Of a stretch of 64,000 bases of DNA, positions 25,477-34,725 are shown one piece after another. The notes beneath the pieces are model-generated. The model was given only the letters and a program-made list of their open reading frames with translations, was not told the origin of the DNA and ran no database searches. Position numbers and translations under genes: made by a program. This DNA is from Noviherbaspirillum sp. UKPF54 (lineage in GTDB: Bacteria; Pseudomonadota; Gammaproteobacteria; Burkholderiales; Burkholderiaceae_D), in contig NZ_CP040128.1 of NCBI RefSeq assembly GCF_007874125.1, positions 868,001-932,000 on the forward strand, in the 5' to 3' direction. Every line of letters begins with the position of its first letter. The first letter of the stretch is position 1.

Positions 25477-26391
25477 ATGTTGAAACTCAGCCTGGACGCC
25501 TTGCAAATCGTCGATGCCATCGATCGCCGCGGCTCGTTTGCCGGCGCCGCGAAGGAAATGTTTCGGGTGCCGTCGACGATCTCCTACACCGTCGGCAAGC
25601 TGGAAGAGGATCTTGGCGTGCAGCTGTTCGAGCGCAGCGGTCCCAAGGTTGAACTGACTGCCGCCGGCCGGGAATTGCTGCGCGAAGGGCGCTACTTGCT
25701 CAAGGCTGCCGGCGATCTGGAATGCCGGGTGCGCCGCGTATCCTCCGGATGGGAAACGGAATTCGTAATCGGGATGGACTCGATGTTTTCGCCGACCGGC
25801 TTGAGCGAGGACATCACCGAATTTTATGCATGTGCGGACCAGACGCGGTTACGCATCGTCCAGGAATCGCTGTCCGGCACCTGGGAGGCGCTGCTGGATG
25901 GGCGCGTCGATCTGCTGATTGCCGCGGCAGGCGAGGGGCCATCCGGCGGCGGCTACGCCGCGTTGCCTCTGGGGCAAATTCCGTTCGTCTTTACGGTATC
26001 GCCGGCGCATCCGCTGGCCCGTTTGCAGCGGCCCCTGACCAAGGATGATCTGCAGGCGCACCGTGCCATTTCTGTCGCCGATTCTGCGCGCCGGCTTCCG
26101 GTGCGTACGGTCGGACTCTTGTTCGGGCAAGATGCGCTGACAGTGCCCGACATGAGAACGAAGTACGAATTCCAGGCTGCCGGTTTCGGCTTCGGCTTTC
26201 TGCCGGAGCCCTGGGCGCGGCAGGGGATCGAATCCGGCCTGCTGGTCGAGAAGGAAGTCGAAGAGGCAAGGCCGGCGGAAACGTTTTATCTCGCGTGGCG
26301 CAGCGCCGAAGGCGGGCAGGCGCTGAAATGGTGGACCGAACGCATGCAAAAAAATGTGTCGCTGCTGCGTCTGTTAAAGCCGCCGCGATGA
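25477..26391 (+). CDS. LysR family regulator of the pirin/OsmC/FMN reductase operon
   Basis: A 304-residue LysR-type regulator: an N-terminal winged helix (LDALQIVDAIDRRGSFAGAAKEM, VPSTISYTVGKLEEDLGVQLFER) and a periplasmic-binding-like effector domain. The ATG at 25477 lies inside an ATTCGAAAATTTCGAT-like dyad (around 25464-25478), and a related ATTCGAAAATATTGAAT sequence is at 25331-25347. These two sites would let it control both itself and the divergent pirin operon. The effector is unknown. Confidence 0.93.
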   Translation: MLKLSLDALQIVDAIDRRGSFAGAAKEMFRVPSTISYTVGKLEEDLGVQLFERSGPKVELTAAGRELLREGRYLLKAAGDLECRVRRVSSGWETEFVIGMDSMFSPTGLSEDITEFYACADQTRLRIVQESLSGTWEALLDGRVDLLIAAAGEGPSGGGYAALPLGQIPFVFTVSPAHPLARLQRPLTKDDLQAHRAISVADSARRLPVRTVGLLFGQDALTVPDMRTKYEFQAAGFGFGFLPEPWARQGIESGLLVEKEVEEARPAETFYLAWRSAEGGQALKWWTERMQKNVSLLRLLKPPR

Positions 26392-26452
26392 CTTCAGGGG
26401 GCATCGCGGCATTGCAGTATCGACGATTGGCCTGTTCGCGCTGAACGGCTGC

Positions 26453-27013
26453 TCAACCGGTCGACACATGGCCGACATCATAGACTTGCATCTGCCCGTC
26501 CGATCGCCGGTCCGGCACCTTGTCCCATAACTGGAATCGGATCAGGCACCAGTTCGTCGGATCGAAGCCGGCAAGCGTCGCAAGGACATCGCGGCTTGAC
26601 AGCATTTCCCGCGAACCTGCGCTTTCGGCGCGCCGCAACGCGGCAAGATCCGCATGGGGGGGAATCTGCAGCGTTTCGCGCAGCGCGTACCGTGCCCCTG
26701 CGATTTCTCGCGACATCTGCGCATGCCACACCGACCACGTGCGCACCGAGGGCCAGCCGAACGATTGCGTGAGCCCCTGAAACCCGGCGCCGCACAGGAA
26801 TTCGTTCATCCCCTCGGTCGTATGCCAGAGATAGAAGGGCGCGTACAGGTTGTCGGAACTCGCCGGGATGCCCTGTTTTCTCGCGTGCAGATAGGCCTTG
26901 AAGGCCAGGCCGGGAAAGCCGTCGGTGAAATGCCCGCGCTCGGCAATCCTCCGGTCGATGATGCCCATGTCGTAATCGGCAGGCAGCACCAGGCTGTATT
27001 GCATCGCGATCAT
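26453..27013 (-). CDS. DUF4865 family protein
   Basis: A 186-residue protein of the DUF4865 family, recognised from MQYSLVLPADYDMGIIDRRI, GHFTDGFPGLAFKAYLHA and YAPFYLWHTTEGMNEFL. Its function is not known. The family is repeatedly found with a tautomerase and a carboxymuconolactone-decarboxylase-like protein, as here. Its ATG overlaps the tautomerase stop by four bases and has GGAG upstream, so it is the third gene of a coupled operon under the divergent LysR gene at 27849. Confidence 0.88.
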   Translation of the reverse strand: MIAMQYSLVLPADYDMGIIDRRIAERGHFTDGFPGLAFKAYLHARKQGIPASSDNLYAPFYLWHTTEGMNEFLCGAGFQGLTQSFGWPSVRTWSVWHAQMSREIAGARYALRETLQIPPHADLAALRRAESAGSREMLSSRDVLATLAGFDPTNWCLIRFQLWDKVPDRRSDGQMQVYDVGHVSTG

Positions 27014-27408
27014 TGCGCAAGCTCCTGCGGGAACAGCGACACAACGCCGCCGCTAAACGACCAGCCGTCGAAACTCGTCATGCTGATGATGACCATGACA
27101 TCTTTCGGATGAATGCCCGGCGATTCGGCAAGCACCTCGGTCAGGCGTCGATAGAACGCTTCCTTCATCGAGGTGCTGCGCGGCTTGCCGGCTGTAACGC
27201 AGATCAGCACATAGTCGTCCGAGCGAGGGCCGCCCATGTAATTCCTGTCGAACACGAGCTCTTCGGGTTCATGCTGATGGATGACCTGGAAACGGTCGTC
27301 GGGTGGCACGTCGAATGCCTCCACCAACGCACGGTGCACCCCGTCCGATAATGCCTTCACGTAGGACTGCGGTTTTCCCTTGAGCAGCGAGATGCGAGTC
27401 ATTGGCAT
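27010..27408 (-). CDS. Tautomerase (4-oxalocrotonate tautomerase superfamily)
   Basis: A 132-residue protein beginning MPMTRISLLKGK. The proline after the initiator Met is the catalytic base of the superfamily once Met is removed. The remainder (FQVIHQHEPEELVFDRNYMGG, RSDDYVLICVTAG) fits the longer MSAD/4-OT-like branch. A GGAG site lies at good distance. The substrate is not known. Its position between the CMD-like gene and the DUF4865 gene suggests processing of a keto acid or unsaturated aldehyde. Confidence 0.92.
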   Translation of the reverse strand: MPMTRISLLKGKPQSYVKALSDGVHRALVEAFDVPPDDRFQVIHQHEPEELVFDRNYMGGPRSDDYVLICVTAGKPRSTSMKEAFYRRLTEVLAESPGIHPKDVMVIISMTSFDGWSFSGGVVSLFPQELAQ

Positions 27409-27427
27409 GTTGGTCTCCTTGAAAAAT

Positions 27428-27736
27428 TCAGATTTTTTCGATCAGGCCCAGAGCACTCGCGGCCGCCGGCCATCCGGCATAGAAAGCGAGGTGCGTGACA
27501 GCTTCGGCCAGCTCTTCGCGCGTCAACCCGTTCTCGAGCGCCTTGGCGAGGTGAAACGGCAATTGTTCGAGCCGGTACAGCGAGAGCAGCGTGGCGACCG
27601 TGATCAGGCTGCGGTCGCGCTTTGACAACCCGGGCCGTTCCCAGATGTCGCCGAACAGCACCTTGTCGGTCACCTCGGCGAACTTCGGTGCAACTTGTCC
27701 GAATGCCTGTTGCCCCAGTCCCAGCATTGAAGTCAT
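27428..27736 (-). CDS. Carboxymuconolactone decarboxylase family protein (AhpD-like, no CxxC)
   Basis: A 102-residue all-helical protein of the CMD family (FGDIWERPGLSKRDRSLITVATLLSL, ELAEAVTHLAFYAGWPAAASAL). The start at 27736 has GGAG eight bases upstream, and a longer in-frame ATG has none. There is no cysteine at all, so it cannot be an AhpD-type peroxidase and is nearer to true decarboxylases or lyases. It is the first gene of the CMD-tautomerase-DUF4865 operon. Confidence 0.9.
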   Translation of the reverse strand: MTSMLGLGQQAFGQVAPKFAEVTDKVLFGDIWERPGLSKRDRSLITVATLLSLYRLEQLPFHLAKALENGLTREELAEAVTHLAFYAGWPAAASALGLIEKI

Positions 27737-27848
27737 AGCGCTTTCTCCCATGGGTATGAATCGGTTGACAGCGACAGTGTATGGCGTGATGATCGTTTCG
27801 AAAATCGGGAAATAAAAAACAAACGATTCAGCTTTTTGGGATGATTAA

Positions 27849-28724
27849 ATGCGACGAGTCAACTTCGACCTGGATGCCTTGCGCAGCTTTGCGGTTGGAA
27901 TGGAGCTTGGCAGCTTCGCCAAGGCGGCGGACCGGCTGGCACGATCGACCTCAGCGGTCAGCGCGCAATTGAAGAAACTCGAAGATCAGGCCGGCGTCAC
28001 GCTCCTGCGCAAGTCCGGCCGGGGCATGGCATTGACCGATGCCGGCGAGGTCATGCTCGGCTATGCGCGGCGCATGCTCGAATTAAACGATGAAGCGGCA
28101 ATGGCCGTCGGCGCCGCCGGACTGGATGGATTCGTGCGCCTCGGCTTGCAGGAAGATTTCGGCGAGCATTTGCTGCCGGATGTGCTCGGTCGCTTCGCGC
28201 GCAGCCACTCGGGTGTGCGCATCGAGGCGAAAGTGGCACGCAATGCGGACCTGGTGTCCGACATGATCGGCGGCCGGCTCGATCTCGCGCTGACATGGCA
28301 AGGAACGCAGGACACGCCTTACATGGAAAAAGTGGGGCGCTACCAGCTGGAGTGGATCGGGCCGGCGGGCGCGAGCCCCGAATCGCTGCGCAACCGGAGC
28401 ATGCCGCTTCCCTTGGTGGCATTCGACGCGCCTTGCCTCATGCGCACGATTGCCACCGAGGCGCTGGACCGGGCAGGCATCCCGTGGCGCCTGACATTCA
28501 CCAGCCACAGCCTCGGGGCGGTGTGGGCTGCAGTGGGCGCTGGTCTGGGTGTGACGGTGCGCACGAGATTCGGGCTGCGCAACAACTTGCGCACGCTGCC
28601 GGCCGCGGAATTCAGCTTGCCGGCGTTGCCGAAGGTCGGCCTCGTGCTGCATCGCCTGGAAGCGGAACCTGACCAGACATGCGCATTGCTGGCTGCCGAC
28701 CTGCGCGAAAGCGTTTTGGCTTGA
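27849..28724 (+). CDS. LysR family regulator of the CMD-tautomerase operon
   Basis: A 291-residue LysR protein with the usual N-terminal winged helix (DLDALRSFAVGMELGSFAKAADRL, STSAVSAQLKKLEDQAGVTLLRK) and an effector domain (GFVRLGLQEDFGEHLLPDVLGRF). It diverges from the CMD gene with 112 bases between, which is the standard layout for a LysR regulator and its target. Its sequence is distinct from the LysR at 25477, so the two operons answer to different signals. Confidence 0.93.
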   Translation: MRRVNFDLDALRSFAVGMELGSFAKAADRLARSTSAVSAQLKKLEDQAGVTLLRKSGRGMALTDAGEVMLGYARRMLELNDEAAMAVGAAGLDGFVRLGLQEDFGEHLLPDVLGRFARSHSGVRIEAKVARNADLVSDMIGGRLDLALTWQGTQDTPYMEKVGRYQLEWIGPAGASPESLRNRSMPLPLVAFDAPCLMRTIATEALDRAGIPWRLTFTSHSLGAVWAAVGAGLGVTVRTRFGLRNNLRTLPAAEFSLPALPKVGLVLHRLEAEPDQTCALLAADLRESVLA

Positions 28725-28802
28725 TCGCCATTCAGAATATGTTTAACGAAGCCCTTGGCGAGAAAGCTGGAAGACCGCTTCCGGCGTGAATCTCGCGCGC
28801 GG

Positions 28803-29738
28803 CTATCGGGATGCGCCGTCGGCCCGGATGCCGCGCATTCCCCGCCGCCACCACAAGGGCGCCAGCTGCACGACGAGTATGCTGGAGAACATCAGGACGC
28901 AGCCGAGAAGCTGTATGCCCGTGAGGCGCTCGCCGAGATAGACGGCTCCGGCGACGGCGGCGAACAGGGTTTCGGAACTGAGCAGGATGGCGGCATCGGC
29001 GGCGCGGGTGTGGCGCTGGGCGACCACCTGCAGCGTGAAGCCGACGCCCACCGACAGCAGGCCGCCGTACAGGATCGCCGGCAGTCCCGCCTGGATGCCT
29101 TGCCATGAAACGGGTTCGGTCGCGAGGGCCAGGGCCAGCGAGAGCAGGCCGCAGACGACGAACTGCCCGAATGCGACGAGTATCGGGTTGTTCTTGCGGG
29201 CGGCGACGTGGCCGACCCATAGCACGTGGCAGGCCCAGAAAACGGCGCTGGCCGTCACCCACAGGTCGCCGACGGTGAAATCGGCCAGTTCGCCGCCGCT
29301 CAAGAGCCAGGTGCCGGCCAAGCAGCACAGGGCGCCCGGCCATATCGAAATGTGGGGCCGATGGCGATGGACCAGCCAAGCCAGCACGGGCACGAGCGGC
29401 ACATAGAGCGCCGTCAGGAAGCCGGCGTTGGTGACGGTGGTGCTCATCAGGCCGACTTGCTGCAACGACGCTCCCAGAAACAGCAGCAGTCCCAGCCCCG
29501 ACCACGACATCAGGTCGCCGCGATCGAAGCTCACGCCGACGCCGGACAGGCGGGCGCGCTCGCGCATGGCCAGCGGCAGGATGAAAGCGGCGCCGATCAG
29601 AAAGCGCACGCCGGTATAGGTCAATGGGCCGACGTTGCTCATGCCGAGCTGCTGGGCGACGAATGCCGTGCCCCAGATCAGGGCGGCAAGCAGCATGAGG
29701 AGGTTAGCAAGGGATCGGCTCATGGTTCGGACTTTCAT
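28803..29738 (-). CDS. EamA/DMT-superfamily transporter
   Basis: An inner-membrane protein of about 311 residues with ten predicted helices in two EamA repeats (LLMLLAALIWGTAFVAQQLG opens the first; WVTASAVFWACHVLWVGHVAA the second). The drug/metabolite transporter family exports amino acids, nucleotides or drugs, and the substrate cannot be read from sequence. The start may be the ATG at 29738 or an in-frame ATG at 29723. Neither has a strong ribosome site. The tail after the last helix is basic (LWWRRGMRGIRADGASR). Confidence 0.9.
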   Translation of the reverse strand: MKVRTMSRSLANLLMLLAALIWGTAFVAQQLGMSNVGPLTYTGVRFLIGAAFILPLAMRERARLSGVGVSFDRGDLMSWSGLGLLLFLGASLQQVGLMSTTVTNAGFLTALYVPLVPVLAWLVHRHRPHISIWPGALCCLAGTWLLSGGELADFTVGDLWVTASAVFWACHVLWVGHVAARKNNPILVAFGQFVVCGLLSLALALATEPVSWQGIQAGLPAILYGGLLSVGVGFTLQVVAQRHTRAADAAILLSSETLFAAVAGAVYLGERLTGIQLLGCVLMFSSILVVQLAPLWWRRGMRGIRADGASR

Positions 29739-29924
29739 GTCAGGTGCGATGCCGTCCTGGCGCCGGAGATGAGCGCCCGGACTGCAGGAATGCGGACGAC
29801 AGGAAGTTGTCGCTCAGGTTTTCTCCACGACGCCGGGCTGCGAAGAGGGCAGCGCGTGGAAGAAAACGCCGTCGCGCCGCCGGCCAAGCGATGGCAAGGC
29901 GGTGCGACGGCAGGCTTGCCCGGC

Positions 29925-31364
29925 TTAGTTCAGGTAGTAGCGGGCCAGCAAGTTGATGCGCGACATGTCGCCCTGTTGGCCGGACAGGGTCTCGCGCTTG
30001 CCGTAGATGTACTCGGCACCGATCTCGACTTGCTTGATCGGATTCCAGAAGCCGCCGATATGGGCTTGCTTGATGTAGCGGTTCACGCCGAAGGTGCCGG
30101 AATCGAGGCCATTGGCGCGCGCCCAGTCGGTGTAGCCGTTGTCGTAGTTCTTCTGGTAGCCGTAGACGAAGTTCATGCGGAACTGTTCGTTGAACTTGCG
30201 CTGGTAGCCCAGTACGACGCCGAGCGCGCGTTCCATTTCGATCCTGTTGTTGGCAAGGTTGAAGCCGGCGCCTTCGATATAGTTGAAGTAGCGTCCGATG
30301 CCGTTGCCGCCGGTGACGATCCAGCTGATGAAGTCGTCGCCGACGGTCTTGATCTGGCCGCTGGCGGCCACGCCCCAGCCGCGCCGGGAAGCGTCGACGT
30401 TGGTGGTGCCGCCGGAACCATCAAGCATGGCGCCGTTGACACGATGCTCGGTGGTCACCGCGCGCAGGCTCAGCGAACCCCAGTCGAACGGCTTGTCCCA
30501 GCGCGCGATCAGGTCCGGCGTCTTGGCGAAGCCGGCATCGGTGGCGGTGCCGGTCGGGTCCAGCACGTAGCTCACCGAGTTCTCGACGGCGGCCGTGAAG
30601 TTGCCGTACTGCGGCGTCACATAGGTATAGCGCACCATCGGCTGACGGATGAAGGTGGAGCCGATGGGGCCGTTGAAGTCGACGGTCTCCGGCGTGTTGT
30701 CGATGTCCATGAAGGTGGACCAGGTCTGGCCGAACAGCCAGCCGCCGACCTGGGCATACGCATGACGCAGGCGGAAGTCGTAGCTGTTGGTCTGCTGCTG
30801 GGTGTAGATGCTCTGGATGCTGCCGCTCTGCTGGGAATTGCCGGTGCGCGGGTCGTTGTTGAAGTCGCCTTCGATCTTGAAGCCGATCTGCCCGAAGCTG
30901 CTCGGCTGGGCGCCTTCGATGCCGATGCGGGAAGTGCGGGCGTGCAGGTAGGTGCCGCCGCTGCGCTGGGCGTCAGCAGTGCCGCGCAGGGGCATGTAGG
31001 GCATGAACGTGGAGTAGTCGTTCTTGCCGTTATCTCCCTTGGTCTCGTGGACCATGTTCAGCTCGGCGATGCCGTAGACGCGGATGGATGTTTCGGAACC
31101 CGGGACGCGGAACGAGCCCGGAATGTCGCCGGCGACGACGGCTTCCTTGCCTTGCGCGCTGACCTGATCCTTCAAGTCGTTGAATTCCTGCGCAGAAACC
31201 GGAGCCGAAGCCTTGTTCGCCTTCAGCGCCTCGATCTGCTCTTGCATCATCTTCAGTTGTTTTTCGAGCTGGTTGATGCGCTCGGCGTCACTGGCGGCGT
31301 GGGCAACAGGTGCCAGGCCGAAGCCGGCGGCGGCAAGAGCTGCCACGATACGGTTGTATTTCAT
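29925..31364 (-). CDS. DcaP-like trimeric outer-membrane porin
   Basis: A 479-residue outer-membrane protein. It has a signal peptide to about residue 23 (VAHA-A), then a short coiled coil (DAERINQLEKQLKMMQEQIEALKA), then a beta-barrel with alternating aromatic strands, ending in the aromatic-terminated ARYYLN. The N-terminal coil before the barrel and the SIRVYGIAELNMV first strand match DcaP-type porins, which take up dicarboxylates and other anions. It lies 94 bases after an amino-acid ABC operon on the same strand and probably serves the same uptake route. Confidence 0.9.
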   Translation of the reverse strand: MKYNRIVAALAAAGFGLAPVAHAASDAERINQLEKQLKMMQEQIEALKANKASAPVSAQEFNDLKDQVSAQGKEAVVAGDIPGSFRVPGSETSIRVYGIAELNMVHETKGDNGKNDYSTFMPYMPLRGTADAQRSGGTYLHARTSRIGIEGAQPSSFGQIGFKIEGDFNNDPRTGNSQQSGSIQSIYTQQQTNSYDFRLRHAYAQVGGWLFGQTWSTFMDIDNTPETVDFNGPIGSTFIRQPMVRYTYVTPQYGNFTAAVENSVSYVLDPTGTATDAGFAKTPDLIARWDKPFDWGSLSLRAVTTEHRVNGAMLDGSGGTTNVDASRRGWGVAASGQIKTVGDDFISWIVTGGNGIGRYFNYIEGAGFNLANNRIEMERALGVVLGYQRKFNEQFRMNFVYGYQKNYDNGYTDWARANGLDSGTFGVNRYIKQAHIGGFWNPIKQVEIGAEYIYGKRETLSGQQGDMSRINLLARYYLN

Positions 31365-31458
31365 TATTTCTCCCTGATTTTTTTAAAAGCAGTGGTCCAT
31401 GGTCCTTCATGGGGACCGGTAAAAAAATGATTCGGATATGCGGCGTCAGCCGCGCTGG

Positions 31459-32232
31459 TCAGAACCCGTGTCGCACCTGCGATAAAAATGCCTTTGCGCG
31501 TTCATGGGAAGGATTCCCGAAGAACTGCTCGGGCGTGGTGTCCTCCAGGATCACGCCATGGTCGAAGAAGATCACGCGGTCCGAGACCTCCTTGGCAAAG
31601 CCCATTTCGTGGGTGACCACGAGCATGGTGATGCCGGTATGGGCCAGTTCGCGCATGACGGCGAGAACCTCGTTCACCATTTCCGGGTCGAGGGCCGAAG
31701 TGGGCTCGTCGAACAGCAGTACCTTCGGATCCATCGCCAGCGCGCGGGCAATCGCCACCCGTTGCTGCTGTCCGCCGGAGAGCTGGATCGGGTACTTGCT
31801 GGCCTGGTTCTTCAGACCCACCCGCTCCAGCAGCGCGAGCGCTTTTTCTTCGGCGGCGGCCTTGGACATCTTGCGCACCCGCATGGGAGCGAGCGTGATG
31901 TTCTGCAGGATGGACAAGTGCGAAAACAGATTGAAGCTCTGGAAAACCATGCCGACTTCGCGGCGGATGGCGTCCAGGTTCTTCAGGTCGTCGCTCAGTT
32001 CGATGCCGTCGACCTCGATGGAGCCGGTGTCATGGGCTTCGAGCCGGTTCAGGGTCCGCAGGAACGTGGACTTGCCGGAGCCGGACGGGCCCAGGATGGC
32101 GGTGACTTCTCCCTCGTAAAACGTGGCGGAGACGCTTTTCAGCGCGTGGAATGCGCCGAAGTGCTTGTCGACGTTGGTCGCCTTGATGATCGGCCTGGCC
32201 TCAGGTTTGTTGATCATGATATTGGTCTCCAT
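31459..32232 (-). CDS. Polar amino-acid ABC importer, ATP-binding subunit
   Basis: A 257-residue GlnQ/HisP-type ATPase. The Walker A is GPSGSGKST, the signature LSGGQQQR, and the Walker [15 protein letters not shown], with the switch His in VVTHEMG. The ATG overlaps the permease stop by a base run ATGA, so translation is coupled; a second in-frame ATG five codons later has GGAG at nine bases. It energises the permease encoded just upstream. Confidence 0.95.
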   Translation of the reverse strand: METNIMINKPEARPIIKATNVDKHFGAFHALKSVSATFYEGEVTAILGPSGSGKSTFLRTLNRLEAHDTGSIEVDGIELSDDLKNLDAIRREVGMVFQSFNLFSHLSILQNITLAPMRVRKMSKAAAEEKALALLERVGLKNQASKYPIQLSGGQQQRVAIARALAMDPKVLLFDEPTSALDPEMVNEVLAVMRELAHTGITMLVVTHEMGFAKEVSDRVIFFDHGVILEDTTPEQFFGNPSHERAKAFLSQVRHGF

Positions 32233-32990
32233 CAGCGCTTGCGGCCGACATCGAGCTGACTTTCCAGTGCGCTGGTCAGCGTCGTGAACGCGGTTGTCAG
32301 GATCAGATAAACGGCCGCCACCGTCAGGAACACCGGGATCGGCTGGTAGCTTTCAGCCTGTACGCGGTAACCCACCATAGTCAGTTCGACGACGCTGATG
32401 GCGTACGCCAGCGACGAGTCCTTGACCAGGGATGCCAGGTTGTTGGCGAGCGCCGGAAGCGCCACCCGCATGCTTTGCGGCAGGGTAATGTCGATGAAGG
32501 TCTGCAGCGGCGACAGGCCGAGCGCGCGCGCGGCCTCGATCTGCCCATGCGGCACCGCCAGGATGCCGGCCCGCACGCACTCGGTGTTGTAGGCGCCGAT
32601 GTTCAGGGCCAGTGCGATGGCGGCGCAGGCGAAGTCCGAGATCTGCACCGACTCCGGCAGGATCTGGGGCAAGGCCAGCCAGACGAACAGGATCTGCAGC
32701 AGCAGCGGCGTTCCCCGGATCAGCCAGACGTAGAAGTCGCACAGGTAGCGCACGGGAGCGAAAGACGACAGCTTGCCCAGTCCGGCGAGTATGCCCAGCA
32801 CCACGCCGACCGACCCGGAGATCAGGGTCAGCAGGACGGTGACGCGCGCACCCTCGGCGAACTGCTGGGCTGCCGGTCCGATCGGCGCCGGCGCGTGGGA
32901 AAGCGGCACCGCCAGGCCCCAGAGGAAAACCAGCAGGCCGACCATCGCCGCAAACATCGCCCATCCGGGATGTTTTTTGGTCCAGTTCAT
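32232..32990 (-). CDS. Polar amino-acid ABC importer, permease subunit
   Basis: A 252-residue inner-membrane permease of the HisM/GlnP type with about five helices. The family segment [21 protein letters not shown] and the EAA loop ([22 protein letters not shown]) that contacts the ATPase are both present. It carries an N-terminal extension of about 45 residues with one extra helix ([19 protein letters not shown]). Only one permease gene is present, so it would act as a homodimer. Confidence 0.95.
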   Translation of the reverse strand: MNWTKKHPGWAMFAAMVGLLVFLWGLAVPLSHAPAPIGPAAQQFAEGARVTVLLTLISGSVGVVLGILAGLGKLSSFAPVRYLCDFYVWLIRGTPLLLQILFVWLALPQILPESVQISDFACAAIALALNIGAYNTECVRAGILAVPHGQIEAARALGLSPLQTFIDITLPQSMRVALPALANNLASLVKDSSLAYAISVVELTMVGYRVQAESYQPIPVFLTVAAVYLILTTAFTTLTSALESQLDVGRKR

Positions 32991-33005
32991 GTTGGGCTCT
33001 TTGCC

Positions 33006-33779
33006 TTACTGGTGACAGGAAATATCTGTCTTGAAATATTTCTGGGACAGCTTGGCGTAGGTGCCATCCTTGACGACTTCGGCCAGGGCGTTGTTGAGCT
33101 GGTCTTTCAGTTCCTTGTTGTTCTTGCGCAGGATCATGGAGACGCGCTCGACGAAGACTTGCTCGCCGGAGACGATGCCGGAGCCGGCGTTCTTTTCCAG
33201 CGTGGACTTGATCAGCCACTTGTCGGAAATCCAGGCGTCGACCTTCTTGGCCCTGAGAGCGGAAAACGCTTCCGGATCCGCCTTGTAGGTCTTGATCTCT
33301 TGCACGCCGGGAATCTTCTTGGCGTTATCGTAGTAGCTGGTCGCCAGCTGCACGCCCACGGTTTTTCCCTTGAGAGCATCCATGGTCAGGGGGCCGTCCT
33401 TGGCAGCGGCAATCTGGCCGCCGGTGCAGTAGTGGGGATTGGCGAAATCCACCGATTTGGCGCGCTCCTCGGTGTAGCCGTGGGAGGCGATGGCGAAGTC
33501 GAAGCGGTCCTGGCGAATGGACGCGAGCTGGGCGTCGAAGGACACCACGCGCCATTCCATCTTCAGGCCGAGCTTGGCCACGACCGCTTCCGCCAGTTCC
33601 ACCTCGAAGCCGGTCAGCTTCGGGCCTTCAAAATAGTTGAACGGAAAAAAAGCGCCTTCGGTCGCTGCAATCATCGTTCCCGAGGACTTGATGACGCTCC
33701 AGTCGCGCGCCTCTGCCGTTCCGCCGCACAGGACCGCCATGCCGACGACAGCGCCCGCCACCTTAGAAAAAAACTTCAT
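33006..33779 (-). CDS. Polar amino-acid ABC importer, periplasmic binding protein
   Basis: A 257-residue family 3 solute-binding protein with a signal peptide ending at about TAEA. The start ATG at 33779 follows GGGAG, and a GTG two codons earlier is less likely. The fold shows FPFNYFEGPKLTGFEVELAEAV, the ligand-site FDFAIASHGYTEERA (in place of the usual GMT.T.ER), and KGKTVGVQLATSYYD. The specificity (glutamate, glutamine or basic amino acids) cannot be told. It is the first gene of the importer operon. Confidence 0.93.
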   Translation of the reverse strand: MKFFSKVAGAVVGMAVLCGGTAEARDWSVIKSSGTMIAATEGAFFPFNYFEGPKLTGFEVELAEAVVAKLGLKMEWRVVSFDAQLASIRQDRFDFAIASHGYTEERAKSVDFANPHYCTGGQIAAAKDGPLTMDALKGKTVGVQLATSYYDNAKKIPGVQEIKTYKADPEAFSALRAKKVDAWISDKWLIKSTLEKNAGSGIVSGEQVFVERVSMILRKNNKELKDQLNNALAEVVKDGTYAKLSQKYFKTDISCHQ

Positions 33780-34725
33780 GCCCACTCCCTTTCATGATGT
33801 CGTTTGGACAAAAACCAATTCGCCGTTCTTGCGGCTGAACCGGAAAAAACAAAAGCAATCGCCCTCGGCTTTCCGTAAAAGCCGGGACGCATCGGTTTAC
33901 GACATCGATGGAAACATCAGTGGACGAATGAGGGGCTTTACGCCGCCGGGGAGTACAGGAAACAGGACGCAACCTGTCATTTGACCTGCCTGGGCTTGCG
34001 TTTCACGCCAAGGCTCATTGTCTCCTGCATATTTTTGGATGAAGTAAATACTTGCCTTTGGGTAAGGGAAGAATATCGCTAATAAATGTCAATCAGAAGG
34101 GTGTTTTTTGTACAAAATATACAGCGAACATAACAAATCGTCAGTTGTTTTTGTTAATTTTGCTAATTGTGTTGTGTCAATGATTGTGCTGAAAAGCAAT
34201 ATTTTTAAACAAATCTGCCAGAAACTTACCCTTCGTGAGCATATGTTGCTGCGCACTCAAATTAGTTAATGACATGCCCCGTCCGGAATGCGTACGGCAC
34301 CTCGATCCGGTTTGTCCCGGTTACGGAAACGGGGCGATTTTCCCTTTCTATTTTTCCCTTCGGCCAACGCTGTAATTGCAGTACGTCGCGCACGCAATAT
34401 ATTGATAATTAAGCGGAAACATCGCGGAGGCCATCGTTCGGACGCCTCGGCCGCCCCGCCAATCCGGCCATAGAAGCTTCAGAACTTTGCATAAATAAAG
34501 AATATTAATCGGCGCAGGCAACCTTATGATGAACCCGCACGGCGATCAATGCCGATCGAGGAAAAAGGAAAGACTTGCCGCTGGCTGCGCGTCTTCCCTT
34601 TTTATTCGACCGGCCGTCGCCGGCCGACGCGCCCGCCGCCGCCTCTTCCCGACACGCCATGCCGCGTGCACGGAAGAGGCGTTGCGCGATACGGCGCACA
34701 CTCAATCCGTCTCAATGGAGAGCAT
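33780..34725. other. Long non-coding region between ABC operon and gdhB
   Basis: About 945 bases without a gene. Bases 34020-34270 are markedly AT-rich compared with the surroundings and must hold the divergent promoters for the importer and for glutamate dehydrogenase. Short overlapping frames near 34530-34730 look like chance. A hairpin in the gdhB leader is listed separately. I saw no repeat element, tRNA or recognisable riboswitch here. Confidence 0.6.
34562..34604 (+). terminator. Terminator-like hairpin in the glutamate dehydrogenase leader
   Basis: Arms AAAAAGGAAAGAC and GTCTTCCCTTTTT pair over 13 bases with one mismatch around a 16-base loop, and the 3' arm runs into TTTTTATT. This is the shape of an intrinsic terminator, about 120 bases before the gene start. 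It may act as an attenuator or end a short upstream transcript. Confidence 0.5.

Noticed and set aside
29226..31430. A 734-codon plus-strand frame opposite the DMT transporter and porin
   Set aside because: Antisense shadow of two well-recognised genes, no ribosome site or domain.
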